A stretch of 64,000 nucleotides of DNA from Alphaproteobacteria bacterium (GTDB taxonomy: Bacteria; Pseudomonadota; Alphaproteobacteria; Rhodospirillales; Rhodospirillaceae). Under the pieces are notes generated by a model. It was not told the origin of the DNA and did no database searches. It saw only the letters and a program-made list of their open reading frames with translations. Below are positions 35,501 to 44,719 of the stretch, piece after piece. The translations under genes and the position numbers were made by a program. The stretch is from NCBI GenBank assembly GCA_030835385.1, contig JAURPI010000040.1, forward strand, positions 1 to 64,000. Direction: 5' to 3'. The first letter of the stretch is position 1. Every line of letters starts with the position of its first letter.

Positions 35501-36967
35501 ATGAGCTTTCACCTTCCTCCACCGAAAGAGCACGACTTGGGGACGCCTGAAGCGGCTATAGATGGCCATTTCGCTGGGCGTCTCACCGATGATATTTTGT
35601 GGGAACTCAAAGGCTGGGTGATTTTGCCTGTGGCCGCCTTGGCGATCGCTGGGCTAATGGCGGTGCTGGTGGCGCTGCTCCGTGTTCCGGGCGTGGAGTC
35701 AATTCTGCGTTGGACATCGCAGACATTTTTTGTGAAGGGGCTCATCGCTCACGTTACCTTTGCTTTCGTCATTTGGTATCTCGGCGTGCAGGGGGCGCTA
35801 ACTGTTCTAGTGACCGCGGCTACTGGTCCTATGACAAAAGGGGCCGCCTTCGTCGGTCGTGTCGGATTATCTGCCGCTGGGCTAAGCTTTCTGCTCATTT
35901 TGACGCCGGTTCTGCTTAATTTGGGTGAGCCGTCAGCCAACAACTACATACCTGTTTTAATTCACCCAATATTCTTTGCGGGGTTGACGTTGTTGGCGCT
36001 CGGGTTGGCGCTTCCAGTGATTCGACTATTGGCGCAAGTTGCGGGTGAGCGATCATGTGAACCGGTTGTGTTCGCAGTCGCGGCGTCTGGTGTGATCTTT
36101 CTCATCGCGCTGGTGTGTCTTGCTGCGGCGTGGTGGACGATGCCGGTGGGCACGCCGGCCACTGATGCCGCGGAGCGAGCGTTCTGGGGTATGGGGCACA
36201 TCATGCAGTTCGCCAACACTTTGCTTCTATTAATCGGGTTCTATCTTCTCAGCCGGATGTCGCTCGGTGAAACACCTGTATCCGATCGTGTTTTCAAGAT
36301 TGTTGCCGCGGCTATGGTGGCGGGCGCTGCCATCGGCCCTCTGTTCTATTTGAGTTTCCCCGCTGACGATCCGTCACAGGTCAACGCATTCACAGACCTC
36401 TACTGGTATGTCCTTCCTGTCCCCGCCGGGGTGGTGTTGCTTGGAACTGTTGTCCTGTTTCTTCGCCGGGCCCGCGACGTAATGAATCAGACGCCGGAGG
36501 TCATTGGTATTTGGGTGGCGCTTCTGTTGTTTGGTTTCGGAGGTCTCATAGGTTTTTTTGAAAGTTCCGTGGATACACGGACGCCAGCTCACTACCACGC
36601 AGAGCTTATCGCTGTGACCCTGGTGTTTATGTGTCTGTATTTCGCGCTATTCGCGCAGTTGCTTGATCGACCCTTACCGGCCAGGAAATGGCGTATAGCG
36701 TCCTATGTTTTGCTTGGGGCGGGCCAACTTTTTCATTCTGTTGGGCTATTTTCGGCTGGGTTGGACGGTGTGGCCCGCAAGGTCGCAGGTGGTGAACAAG
36801 GGCTGGATAGTGCGACAAAACTGTCGTCTATGGCGTTTATGGGGCTCGGTGGTCTAATCGCAGTGATCGGTGGAGTGATATTTGTCGTTTTGGCAATCCG
36901 CTGTTTTTTGATACAACCCACGAAAGACGCGCCGGACACGTTAGAGCAAACGGTCGATCCGGCTTAA
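35501..36967 (+). CDS. Haem-copper-oxidase-like membrane protein lacking CuB ligands
   Basis: A 488-residue protein with about 12 helices, distantly like cytochrome oxidase subunit I. Equivalents are His84 in LIAHVTFAFVIWYLGVQGAL (TM2 haem His), His233 in GMGHIMQFANT (TM6, where HPEVY is expected), His364 and His366 in AHYHAELIAVT (TM10 pair, compare AHFHYVLS) and QLFHSVGLFSAGLDGVARK (the following loop). The TM6 Tyr is gone and no His-His pair appears before TM8. Haem binding is therefore plausible and CuB-based oxygen reduction is not. It lies between DUF420 and ctaB. Databases may call such proteins cbb3-type subunit I; the role is unknown. Confidence 0.7.
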   Translation: MSFHLPPPKEHDLGTPEAAIDGHFAGRLTDDILWELKGWVILPVAALAIAGLMAVLVALLRVPGVESILRWTSQTFFVKGLIAHVTFAFVIWYLGVQGALTVLVTAATGPMTKGAAFVGRVGLSAAGLSFLLILTPVLLNLGEPSANNYIPVLIHPIFFAGLTLLALGLALPVIRLLAQVAGERSCEPVVFAVAASGVIFLIALVCLAAAWWTMPVGTPATDAAERAFWGMGHIMQFANTLLLLIGFYLLSRMSLGETPVSDRVFKIVAAAMVAGAAIGPLFYLSFPADDPSQVNAFTDLYWYVLPVPAGVVLLGTVVLFLRRARDVMNQTPEVIGIWVALLLFGFGGLIGFFESSVDTRTPAHYHAELIAVTLVFMCLYFALFAQLLDRPLPARKWRIASYVLLGAGQLFHSVGLFSAGLDGVARKVAGGEQGLDSATKLSSMAFMGLGGLIAVIGGVIFVVLAIRCFLIQPTKDAPDTLEQTVDPA

Positions 36968-36987
36968 CCAGAGGTCCCAGACCGCGC

Positions 36988-37854
36988 ATGACGCTTTCCC
37001 GATATATTGAGTTATTGAAGCTACGTATTGGTGTTCTGCTCGCGATTACAGCGATGGCGGGATACTTTGCAGTAGCAGAGACTGTTCAGTGGGGGCCGCT
37101 GCTGGCCGTCGTGGTAGCGATGCTTCTCTGCTCTTCTGGATCTTCTGTTTTTAATCATTTTTATGATCGTGACATTGATCAGAAGATGGAGCGTACCCGC
37201 AACCGGCCCTTGGCGTCGGGAGCGATGCATGATCCAAATTTAGCGTTATGGCTTGCAGGCGGTCTTTTGGTTGCAGGCTGCGCTTTTGCTGCTGTTGCCT
37301 TGAACTGGGTGGTTGCATTGCACCTTGCCCTCGGCGCTTTTACCTACATGGTCGTTTATACGGTGTGGCTGAAGCGGCGCCATTGGATGAACATTGTCAT
37401 CGGCGGCGCGGCAGGTAGCTTTCCCGTCTTGGCTGGGGCGGCGGCAGCAGACCCTAGCGCCTTCACGTTACCAATGCTGATGGCCATTACGTTGTTTCTT
37501 TGGACGCCCTCACATTTCTGGGCGCTGGCGATGATGATCAAAGACGATTACGCCAAAGCAGGTGTGCCGATGTTGCCGGTCTTGGTTGGCGACGCAAAGT
37601 GCGCCAAATATATGATGGTCAACACCGTATTGTTGGTTGTCTCGGCCGCGCTGCCGGTCGCGTTTGGCGAACTAGGCCTCGTTTATTTTGCCATTAGCAG
37701 CGCACTCAGTCTTCGGTTCTTGTGGCTCAATTGGAAACTTGTTCTAGATCCAAGCAAAGCTTTAGCGCGGAAAATATTCTTATTTTCCATGAGTTACTTG
37801 GCCGTCGTCTTTGTGGCCATCGTGCTAGACCGCAACCTACCGCTACAGTTCTGA
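36988..37854 (+). CDS. ctaB: Protohaem IX farnesyltransferase (haem O synthase)
   Basis: A 288-residue UbiA-family prenyltransferase with about nine helices that converts haem b to haem o, the precursor of haem a for the aa3 oxidase. The first Asp-rich motif is NHFYDRDIDQKMERTRNRPL (about 56-75), and the second region is KDDYAKAGVPMLPV. It normally sits inside the coxBA operon in alphaproteobacteria; here it is in the divergent operon, 20 bases after the oxidase-like gene. Confidence 0.95.
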   Translation: MTLSRYIELLKLRIGVLLAITAMAGYFAVAETVQWGPLLAVVVAMLLCSSGSSVFNHFYDRDIDQKMERTRNRPLASGAMHDPNLALWLAGGLLVAGCAFAAVALNWVVALHLALGAFTYMVVYTVWLKRRHWMNIVIGGAAGSFPVLAGAAAADPSAFTLPMLMAITLFLWTPSHFWALAMMIKDDYAKAGVPMLPVLVGDAKCAKYMMVNTVLLVVSAALPVAFGELGLVYFAISSALSLRFLWLNWKLVLDPSKALARKIFLFSMSYLAVVFVAIVLDRNLPLQF

Positions 37855-37950
37855 TTTTCCGTTCGGTTGTTGAACAGGCCGACAGAGACAGCAGTGTCTC
37901 TTAACGAAACGGCATACGACATGTCGTTAGATTTTTCATGGAGTATATTG

Positions 37951-38490
37951 ATGCGTGTTTTGAAAGTTTCGGCAATTACTGCTGCATTGCTCAGCTCTGG
38001 CCCCGTGTTTGCCACAGAAATTGTCTGTGACGGGCACGAGGACAATCTCAACACCTACCTTGAGATGACCCGCATCCTGTTTAATGAAAGACAACACGAG
38101 CGAGCCGCTGAGTATTACGCTGACGAATTTATCAGTCACAATGTCGATGGTGGAGGGCTAGGAACTAATGTCCGCACACCCGATCACATGAGCCGAATTT
38201 GGATACACTCAAAAGAGGCGTCTCCTGATCGCCAACTGATCAATGACCTCATTATTTGCCAGGGCGACATTGTCGTGGCGCGCGTTACAATGAAGGGTAC
38301 CCGCGTGACCGGCGAGATGGAAGGCAATCCGCCCAACGGCCGACGTTATGAAACGTCTGCGACTGATACCTATCGTTTTAAAGACGGCAAAGTCATTGAA
38401 CGCTGGGGCAACAACGATAGCATTGCGATGATTCGTCAGCTTGGTCTAAAGGTCGATCTCTCAATGACTCCGCTTCCGTCCGAGGACTAA
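37951..38490 (+). CDS. Exported SnoaL-like (ester cyclase type) protein
   Basis: A 179-residue protein with a Sec signal (about 1-20, ending VFA-T) and an NTF2/SnoaL-like fold. LNTYLEMTRILFNERQ, then AEYYADEFISHN, and the end YRFKDGKVIERWGNNDS are typical. The start at ATG 37951 follows GGAG at 37940-37943; longer in-frame starts would bury the signal peptide. SnoaL relatives include cyclases, hydrolases and binding proteins, so activity cannot be named. It converges on the DUF924 gene. Confidence 0.8.
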   Translation: MRVLKVSAITAALLSSGPVFATEIVCDGHEDNLNTYLEMTRILFNERQHERAAEYYADEFISHNVDGGGLGTNVRTPDHMSRIWIHSKEASPDRQLINDLIICQGDIVVARVTMKGTRVTGEMEGNPPNGRRYETSATDTYRFKDGKVIERWGNNDSIAMIRQLGLKVDLSMTPLPSED

Positions 38491-38517
38491 GTCGCCGCGT
38501 CATCAAATTCGAATGCG

Positions 38518-39111
38518 CTAAAAGCCCGCTCCTGGCTCGCTGAGGTAAGCTTCTTCCTCAGCTGTGTTGGTGCGCCCTAGAATTTTATTGCGGTGAGGAA
38601 ACCGACCGAACCGGACGATGACATCGTAATGCTGTTTCGCCCAGTGATACGGACTGTTCTCGGCTTTGCCCTGAGGCATCGCTGCTGTCAGTTCTAAGCA
38701 CCGCTCCTGCATTGCAATATCCTCAGCGTGCTCAAACGGCAAGTAGACGAAGAATTGTTCATTCTTAGATAAATCTTTGTCGTCACCACAGTCGACCATG
38801 GCTGACGCGATTTGTAATGCTTTGCCATCGGTTGCAAAAGATTTGGGGTCATTGCGAAACATGTTGCGTGGGAATTGGTCGAGAGCGATCAAGAGGGCGA
38901 GAGCGCCCTGCGCAGTTTCTGCCCAGTCGTCGTAATTCCCTGCCGCCGCTGCCTCGCAATCACCGAGGTGGTGTTCGATGATCAGCTGGTCAAATGCATC
39001 ATCCTTTTTGAACCATTCGGCCCGGTTGGTTCCATACTTAGGTGATCCAGGGGCGCCAAACCAAAAGTCGAGCACAGCTTTGGCACGGGGAGGAAGGTCG
39101 GGTGATTGCAT
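38518..39111 (-). CDS. DUF924 family protein
   Basis: A 197-residue cytoplasmic protein of DUF924, an all-helical fold with TPR-like packing. Marks are AVLDFWFGAPGSPKYG (quoted in part: VLDFWFG), the conserved LIALDQFPRNMFR and the closing RFGRFPHRNKILGR. I start it at ATG 39111; the 56-codon upstream extension is unlike the family. Function is not established. Confidence 0.88.
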   Translation of the reverse strand: MQSPDLPPRAKAVLDFWFGAPGSPKYGTNRAEWFKKDDAFDQLIIEHHLGDCEAAAAGNYDDWAETAQGALALLIALDQFPRNMFRNDPKSFATDGKALQIASAMVDCGDDKDLSKNEQFFVYLPFEHAEDIAMQERCLELTAAMPQGKAENSPYHWAKQHYDVIVRFGRFPHRNKILGRTNTAEEEAYLSEPGAGF

Positions 39112-39476
39112 TTGAAGACTTCTGTGGCGCAGTAGATCTATATTGTAACTTGGCTGACCGGGTCTTTCATGACCGATTGCCTTGCTTTGAACAGCGCCTT
39201 TTTTCTGCCGCGTCTGTCTGGTGCCATTGCTACATGAAGCATTTGCCACGCCTTTATATATGATTGAAGCGCACAGCAAACTCGAGGTATCACCACGGTC
39301 CTCAAGGGTTTTGTCGACGCCTATCGTGTTTGTGAGCGGATTCGGTTATAAATGAATAGCTTGAAATCGGGGGCTAGGAGAGCGGATCACAGATTCGTCA
39401 GATGGGCATCTACTGCTTTTCGAAGTGCGTAAAAAAACACAGTAGTTCACTCATTGCTGAGGAGATTGGTCCGATC
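39112..39476. other. 365-bp divergent intergenic region
   Basis: It lies between the DUF924 gene and the DUF6134 gene. I find no gene, no clear terminator and no promoter that I would defend; TATAAA at about 39347 has no matching -35. Confidence 0.4.
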
Positions 39477-40310
39477 ATGCTTATGACTGAAAAGAAACCA
39501 CCGACCAGAAGATGGGCGATCTTAAATTGGGCAACCCTCATGGCCGGCTTGATTTGGTTGGCGAGCGGTCCAGAAGCCCTGTCTCAAACGCCGGAGGGTG
39601 GAGTGGGGGGCGAGCAGGCATCTGACGTCCCCGTTGAGGTTGAGGTGCTTGAGCCGCAGCCGCGTTCAAGCATTGACCCGCTTGAGCTTTATCCCGATGG
39701 ACTAGAGTTCGATGTGTACCGAAAGGGATCTTGGGTTGGGCGTCATAAGGTGAAGTTTGAAAAGGATGGCGACTTACTGAAGGTCGAGAGCCATTTTAAG
39801 CTTAAAGTTAAGGTGCTTTTTGTCACCGCATACAAATATGAATTTCATGCCGATGGCGTGTGGAAAGACGGCGTTCTTCAATCAGTAAAAGCTGAGATCA
39901 ACGACAACGGAAAAGAGTCTTCTGTTGATGCCTATCTTGATGAGTCCGGCCAGTTCTATTCGATGGGTCGCAAAGGGACATTTGTTGCAAACAATCCAAT
40001 CTATCCAACGAACCACTGGAACGTTGGTGCGATTGAGTCCGATGTCGTTCTAGATACGTTGAACGGTAAAATCATCAAAGTTGATATCTTACGGCAGGGC
40101 ATCGAGGCGATTGAAACCCGCAAGAATGGTCATGTTGATGCTGAGCGATTTGAGTATACCGGCGAGTTAAAAGACGTCATCGTTTGGTATGATGTTGACG
40201 GCCGCTGGGTGGGAATGGAATTCACCACCAACAAGGGTGAGACCCTTACATATGTTTGCCGTAAATGCGGCCTGCCAGATACTCAAGAGCAACTTTCGGC
40301 CGCTCGCTAG
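39477..40310 (+). CDS. DUF6134 family exported protein
   Basis: A 277-residue protein with an N-terminal hydrophobic segment (about 16-35) after a basic start, so exported or anchored. The body is beta-rich, with LEFDVYRKGSWVGRHKVKFE typical of the DUF6134 family and a late Cys pair (YVCRKCGLPD). ATG 39477 is preferred, with GAGGAG 12 bases upstream; an earlier in-frame ATG at 39402 would put 25 residues before the signal. The following SDR starts inside its stop codon, so the two are coupled. Confidence 0.7.
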   Translation: MLMTEKKPPTRRWAILNWATLMAGLIWLASGPEALSQTPEGGVGGEQASDVPVEVEVLEPQPRSSIDPLELYPDGLEFDVYRKGSWVGRHKVKFEKDGDLLKVESHFKLKVKVLFVTAYKYEFHADGVWKDGVLQSVKAEINDNGKESSVDAYLDESGQFYSMGRKGTFVANNPIYPTNHWNVGAIESDVVLDTLNGKIIKVDILRQGIEAIETRKNGHVDAERFEYTGELKDVIVWYDVDGRWVGMEFTTNKGETLTYVCRKCGLPDTQEQLSAAR

Positions 40311-41071
40311 TGGCAAAAATTTTATGGATTACAGGCGCTGGTAAGGGCATTGGCAAAGCGGTTGCCTTAGCCTACGCAGCGCATGGATGGTCTGTCGCGG
40401 TAAGCGCCAGAACCGAGAGTGATCTTGCAGCTGTCTCAAAAGAAGCGCTGGACGCCAAGTTACCCGGCAAGATTGTCGGATTCCCTTTAGATGTTATTGA
40501 CCACGACGCCGTGAAGCAGACATTTAAATCGATAGAAGCCGACTTGGGTCAGATAGATCAGATTATTTTTAATGCAGGAACGCATGCCCCAACACCGCCA
40601 ACCGAGTTATCTGTCCAGCCGTTCAGGACACTAATGGAAGTGAACTACATGGGCTCAGTTAATGGTCTTGATGCTGTGTTGCCGACACTTATTGATCGCA
40701 AATCAGGACACGTTGCCATCGTCGCGTCTGTAGCGGGTTATAGCGGGTTGCCTAATGCTGCAGCCTACGGCGCTACTAAGGCGGCATTGATCAATATGTG
40801 TGAATCTCTAAAGACACAGCTTGATGCATTTGGTGTCACGATTTCGGTTATAAACCCGGGTTTTGTGCGGACGCCTCTCACGGATCAAAACGAGTTTCCT
40901 ATGCCATTTTTAATGGAGCCTGAAGACGCAGCGCAAGCCGTGTTTGCGGGGATGGAAAAGGGGAAATTCGAAATTTCTTTTCCGACTCCTTTTGTCCTTA
41001 TTTTGAAGTTTTTACGGCTCTTGCCTTACTGGCTATATTTTCCTCTCGTCAAAAAAATGACGAAAGTTTGA
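40310..41071 (+). CDS. Short-chain dehydrogenase/reductase of the RpoE/ChrR-type cluster
   Basis: A 253-residue classical SDR. WITGAGKGIGKAVA (about 6-19) binds NAD(P), FNAGTHAP replaces NNAG, and Ser-Tyr-Lys lie in ASVAGYSG and AAAYGATKAAL. The GTG start overlaps the preceding TAG (TAGTG). The hydrophobic, basic C-terminus (LPYWLYFPLVKKMTKV) suggests membrane contact. Such an SDR with NTF2-like, DUF3833, MFS, Cfa-like and DUF1365 genes recurs next to rpoE-chrR in proteobacteria and probably takes part in lipid modification. Confidence 0.88.
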   Translation: MAKILWITGAGKGIGKAVALAYAAHGWSVAVSARTESDLAAVSKEALDAKLPGKIVGFPLDVIDHDAVKQTFKSIEADLGQIDQIIFNAGTHAPTPPTELSVQPFRTLMEVNYMGSVNGLDAVLPTLIDRKSGHVAIVASVAGYSGLPNAAAYGATKAALINMCESLKTQLDAFGVTISVINPGFVRTPLTDQNEFPMPFLMEPEDAAQAVFAGMEKGKFEISFPTPFVLILKFLRLLPYWLYFPLVKKMTKV

Positions 41072-41093
41072 CCGGAGTCTAGAGGGTTTGAAC

Positions 41094-41528
41094 ATGTCAG
41101 ATACACATACAGCTGCCGCATATGTTCGGTTTTACGAAGCGCTCTCTCCAGACACGGTGTCTGACCTCAAGTCAGTGGCTCATGAGGATGTGCGATTCAA
41201 AGACCCGTTCAAAGATGTCGTTGGGCTAGATGCCTACACCGCTCTGCTAGAGGCCATGTTTAGGGCTGCGCCGGACATCAAGTTTGAGGTGTTGCATTGC
41301 GCCTATGACGGCGAAGCTTGTTTCTTGCGATGGAACAGTCGCGGGACAGTGAAAGCGTTGGGGAAAGACGCGTGGACAGTTGAAGGTATGTCAGAAATTC
41401 GATTTGCGCCCGACGGTCGAGTTCTTTCCCATATCGATTTTTGGGACGCGTCCGCTCAGTTCTATGAACGCATACCAGTTATGGGATCGATAATCCGATT
41501 TATTCGGCGGCGCGTCGCTGCTCATTGA
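41094..41528 (+). CDS. NTF2-like (SnoaL-type) protein
   Basis: A 144-residue cone-shaped NTF2-fold protein. VRFYEALSPDTVSDLKSVAH and VRFKDPFKDVVG are family marks, and the end IDFWDASAQFYERIPVMGSI matches members found in rpoE-chrR clusters. I use ATG 41094; a TTG two codons earlier is possible. It overlaps the convergent DUF3833 gene by 29 bases at the 3' end. A small-molecule binding or isomerase role is possible; the substrate is unknown. Confidence 0.8.
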   Translation: MSDTHTAAAYVRFYEALSPDTVSDLKSVAHEDVRFKDPFKDVVGLDAYTALLEAMFRAAPDIKFEVLHCAYDGEACFLRWNSRGTVKALGKDAWTVEGMSEIRFAPDGRVLSHIDFWDASAQFYERIPVMGSIIRFIRRRVAAH

Positions 41529-42081
41529 ACTGGGCTGAATCACTTTCATACTCAGCTCTTGAGAACGAGAGAGTCACAACTCCAATCTCAAAACCCCACT
41601 TAGATACTGAAGCTCGGTTGAGAAGGACACCGCCTGGCTGCAGGAACATCCAGTCATCAAATTTTACGCGCCAGGATCCGTCACCGACTTTTAGATCCAT
41701 GTCGTAGGTCCAGTTCAGAGCATTACCGAATGTCTTGCCAGAAGCTACACCAAGGATATCGTCTGCCGTTCCCGTATACGTGTTTTCGTCAATTTTTTTG
41801 ATTGTCCATACACGTCGGTCTTGCTCACCATCCGCGTAATCGAATTCTTCATCGAGCGTCAGGGTGGTGCCGTCCCAAGAGCCGGTGATATCGACCTCGA
41901 ATTCTCTGCGCAAATTCCCGAACCTATCGTGGAACATGCCCCAAGCTTTGGTTTTGCCTTCAAAGAAATCCTCCAATACCAAGCGAGGTTCTCTGCCTTC
42001 AAAGTCTTCCAGTTTCATGGCTCCACTGCACCCTGTCAGTCCGATTATCACTAAGCTTGCCAACAGAACTGTTTTGATCAT
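41500..42081 (-). CDS. DUF3833 lipoprotein
   Basis: A 193-residue lipocalin-like lipoprotein. The lipobox LTGC places the lipidated Cys at 18. The mature part (FFEGKTKAWGMFHDRFGNLR, then the R-x-W-x-I-x-K beta strands) is DUF3833. It is a regular neighbour of Cfa-like and DUF1365 genes in rpoE-chrR clusters. A lipid-carrier role in the envelope is an inference from fold and context. It is the last gene of the minus-strand group. Confidence 0.85.
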   Translation of the reverse strand: MIKTVLLASLVIIGLTGCSGAMKLEDFEGREPRLVLEDFFEGKTKAWGMFHDRFGNLRREFEVDITGSWDGTTLTLDEEFDYADGEQDRRVWTIKKIDENTYTGTADDILGVASGKTFGNALNWTYDMDLKVGDGSWRVKFDDWMFLQPGGVLLNRASVSKWGFEIGVVTLSFSRAEYESDSAQFNEQRRAAE

Positions 42082-42090
42082 GTCTGCCTC

Positions 42091-43443
42091 CTAGGCTAGC
42101 CGCTCATCGCGCCGTTTTAGGCGCCGTTGGATAAGTTCCTGTCGCTGTTGAGTGATCGGGAATGTCCAGATCGACACAATAGCTATGAGTTTAAATACGA
42201 CTGGGATTCCGGCGTAGATCACCGCCAATGACCGCAATGCGGACAGGGTATTGTCCCCATCGGTCGAAAACCCGAGATATTCGAGGAGAGGGAAAGTTAG
42301 GCCGACCGCCAACGCCAGGGCTAGCTTGGTCGACATGCTCCAAAGCGCAAAAAACAATCCAGCCCGGGACTGGCCGCTTCGTAGACGATCAAAGTCGATC
42401 ACATCGGCCTGAAGGGCTGGAGGGAGCGACAAGTCGGCACCAAGCCCCATGCCCGTCACGATGCAGATAAGGGCGAATATAGCGATGTCACCTGGGGCGA
42501 GGAAGGGAACCCAAACAAAGGCGGCGCAGGTAAGAATCATCGCCCAACACCAGGTTCTGTGTTTGCCAATACGTTTACTGACCGCAAGCCAGACCGGTAT
42601 CGACAGCACGCCACTCAGGAAATAGGCCAAAATAAGGATACTGCGCTGACTTGTATCCGCTTGTAGCCCGTACTCGAGATACAGAAGAAACAGAGCCGCG
42701 GGAATGCCATTGGCCATTCCGTTGATGAACCAAGCCGACAACAATCGAACAAAAGGTTTATTGCCTCCGAGTACAGCGATGGCACGTTTGGTCGTCGCCC
42801 AATTGAGGGGCGCTCTTCGCGTTGCCATGGGTGAGATCGCCTGTTCGGGCACCCACCAAAGGAGGAGAAAAATAGTTGGTGCGCCGACAATGATGGCCAA
42901 CCAAGAAACGGCGGCGAGGCCTTCAGGTTCTGTCCACCCCATGCCAGCAGCCACGGCCGGTACCGCGCCAGCTGCTAGAATGCCTACGAGAGTGAGGCCT
43001 TCTCTCGCGCCAGTGATTCGGGAGCGCTCGTTGTAGTCGCTGCTCAATTCCGCGCCCCAGGCTGTGTAAGGCACAGCGATGATGGTCCATCCGAGGTAGA
43101 GAACGACAGCCCAAATCATGAGATAGAGTGCGGTGGCATCGCCGGGTGGTTGGAACAATCGCACCAAGGCCCATCCAGCGAGAATGGCTCCAGCAAAAAT
43201 CCAAGGTTTGCGGTGGCCCCATCTAGTCTTGTGTCGATCACTGAGGACCCCGATCAATGGATCGGAGATAACGTCTACAATGCGCGCTCCCAAGAGCACG
43301 AGTCCGGCCGCAGTGAGTCCTAAGCTCTCAGCATACAAAGCGGGCAAATATACAAAAGCGGGAATGGTCGGCATCGCCAGTGCGAAAGCGGGCGCGGCGT
43401 AGGCCGCTAGACGACCAATAGTCAATGTGGGCGCATGCGCCAT
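42091..43443 (-). CDS. MFS transporter of the GPH type
   Basis: A 450-residue, 12-helix major-facilitator protein of the glycoside-pentoside-hexuronide type. DVISDPLIGVLSDRHKTRWGHRKPW (quoted in part: ISDPLIGVLSDRHKTRWGHR) is the motif-A-like loop and VPYTAWGAELSSDYNERSRI the second signature. In rpoE-chrR clusters this transporter accompanies the fatty-acid methyltransferase and is thought to move lipid or a precursor; sugar transport is less likely here. The gene lies 35 bases after the Cfa-like gene. Confidence 0.88.
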   Translation of the reverse strand: MAHAPTLTIGRLAAYAAPAFALAMPTIPAFVYLPALYAESLGLTAAGLVLLGARIVDVISDPLIGVLSDRHKTRWGHRKPWIFAGAILAGWALVRLFQPPGDATALYLMIWAVVLYLGWTIIAVPYTAWGAELSSDYNERSRITGAREGLTLVGILAAGAVPAVAAGMGWTEPEGLAAVSWLAIIVGAPTIFLLLWWVPEQAISPMATRRAPLNWATTKRAIAVLGGNKPFVRLLSAWFINGMANGIPAALFLLYLEYGLQADTSQRSILILAYFLSGVLSIPVWLAVSKRIGKHRTWCWAMILTCAAFVWVPFLAPGDIAIFALICIVTGMGLGADLSLPPALQADVIDFDRLRSGQSRAGLFFALWSMSTKLALALAVGLTFPLLEYLGFSTDGDNTLSALRSLAVIYAGIPVVFKLIAIVSIWTFPITQQRQELIQRRLKRRDERLA

Positions 43444-43478
43444 CTAATGCACTTTCTGCAAGTTGTGTGCGCGCTGCC

Positions 43479-44708
43479 TTAGGCGCGAACGATCTTAAAT
43501 TGACCGACGTCGATAGATTTCGCCCTGAAGCCACCCTCGCAATATGCGAGATACATTTCCCACATGCGCCGGAACCGCTCATCAAAGCCGAGCGGCTCTA
43601 TGGATGACCATGCACCCAAAAACCTTTGCCGCCATTCTTTCAAAGTTGCTGCATAACTATCGCCGAACATTGTGACGTCTGCCAGGTTCAGGCGGGCGCG
43701 ATTAATTTCGCTGGTTAACGCATTAACTGAAGGCAACATGCCGCCCGGGAATATGTAGCGCTGAATAAAATCTGAGCCGCTGCGATACCGTTCGAAAAAC
43801 GCGTCATCAATCGTAATAATTTGCAGCGCAGCCTCGCCACCATCTGCTAGGCGATTACGAATCATGTCGAAATAACGTGGCCAGTTGGCTTCACCGACAG
43901 CCTCAAACATTTCGATTGAAGCGATGCGGTCAAATTGGCCGTCAACATCCCTGTAGTCTTGCAGCCTTAGATCAACTTTCTCTGATAACCCAGCCTTTTG
44001 AATACGCTCGCCGGCGAACTTGAGTTGCTCTTGGGACAAGGTGAGGCCGGTTATTTTACAACCATATTCTTTGACAGCAAATTCAGCAAAACCACCCCAG
44101 CCAAATCCAACCTCTAGGACAGAGTGGTCAGGTTTGAGTTGCAGCATGTCCGCAATGCGACGGTACTTTTCAATTTGTGCTTGATCGAGCGGCTGATCTT
44201 CTTTGGTGTAAATGGCCGATGAATAAGTCATCGTTGGGTCGAGCCAATGTTGATAGAAGTCATTACCTAAGTCGTAGTGAGCAGCAATATTACGTTTGGC
44301 GCCGCGCTTGGTATTTGATCGCCGCAAATGGCCTATGCGATTCAGAAACCAATGCCAAAACCCTTGGAGGTCGTTGGTTTTTGCCGTGGGTCGATTGATC
44401 ACTGCAATCTCCACCACTTTGGACGGGTCGGGACTGTCCCAATCACCATCCAAATAGGATTCAACAAACCCCATGTCTCCTTGAGTCAGCAACCGCCGCA
44501 CAGCGCGCCAGCGGTTGATCACCATCACGGTTTCAGGAGCTCCCCCTGGACCAAGCCTGTGCTTGGAGCCGTCTGGCAGCGTGAGGTCAAGGGTGCCGAT
44601 GCTGATCTTGCTCAAGACACTAATAACTTTGCCGACTAAACTTGGCGAGCGGTTATCGAGTTCCGTAGCATCGCTAGATTTCACAGTGTTGTTTCTTTGA
44701 TTGGCCAT
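43479..44708 (-). CDS. Cyclopropane-fatty-acid-synthase-type methyltransferase
   Basis: A 409-residue SAM-dependent enzyme of the Cfa family acting on unsaturated phospholipid chains. The SAM motif is VLEVGFGWGGF (about 198-208). NIAAHYDLGNDFYQHWLD and the C-terminal YCEGGFRAKSIDVGQFK are family marks. I use ATG 44708 after GGGGA, 11 bases past the DUF1365 stop; a longer frame is unsupported. Homologues in rpoE-chrR regulons methylate chains during furan fatty acid formation, so a UfaM-like role rather than cyclopropane synthesis is possible. Confidence 0.9.
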   Translation of the reverse strand: MANQRNNTVKSSDATELDNRSPSLVGKVISVLSKISIGTLDLTLPDGSKHRLGPGGAPETVMVINRWRAVRRLLTQGDMGFVESYLDGDWDSPDPSKVVEIAVINRPTAKTNDLQGFWHWFLNRIGHLRRSNTKRGAKRNIAAHYDLGNDFYQHWLDPTMTYSSAIYTKEDQPLDQAQIEKYRRIADMLQLKPDHSVLEVGFGWGGFAEFAVKEYGCKITGLTLSQEQLKFAGERIQKAGLSEKVDLRLQDYRDVDGQFDRIASIEMFEAVGEANWPRYFDMIRNRLADGGEAALQIITIDDAFFERYRSGSDFIQRYIFPGGMLPSVNALTSEINRARLNLADVTMFGDSYAATLKEWRQRFLGAWSSIEPLGFDERFRRMWEMYLAYCEGGFRAKSIDVGQFKIVRA

Positions 44709-44719
44709 ATGTTCCCCGG

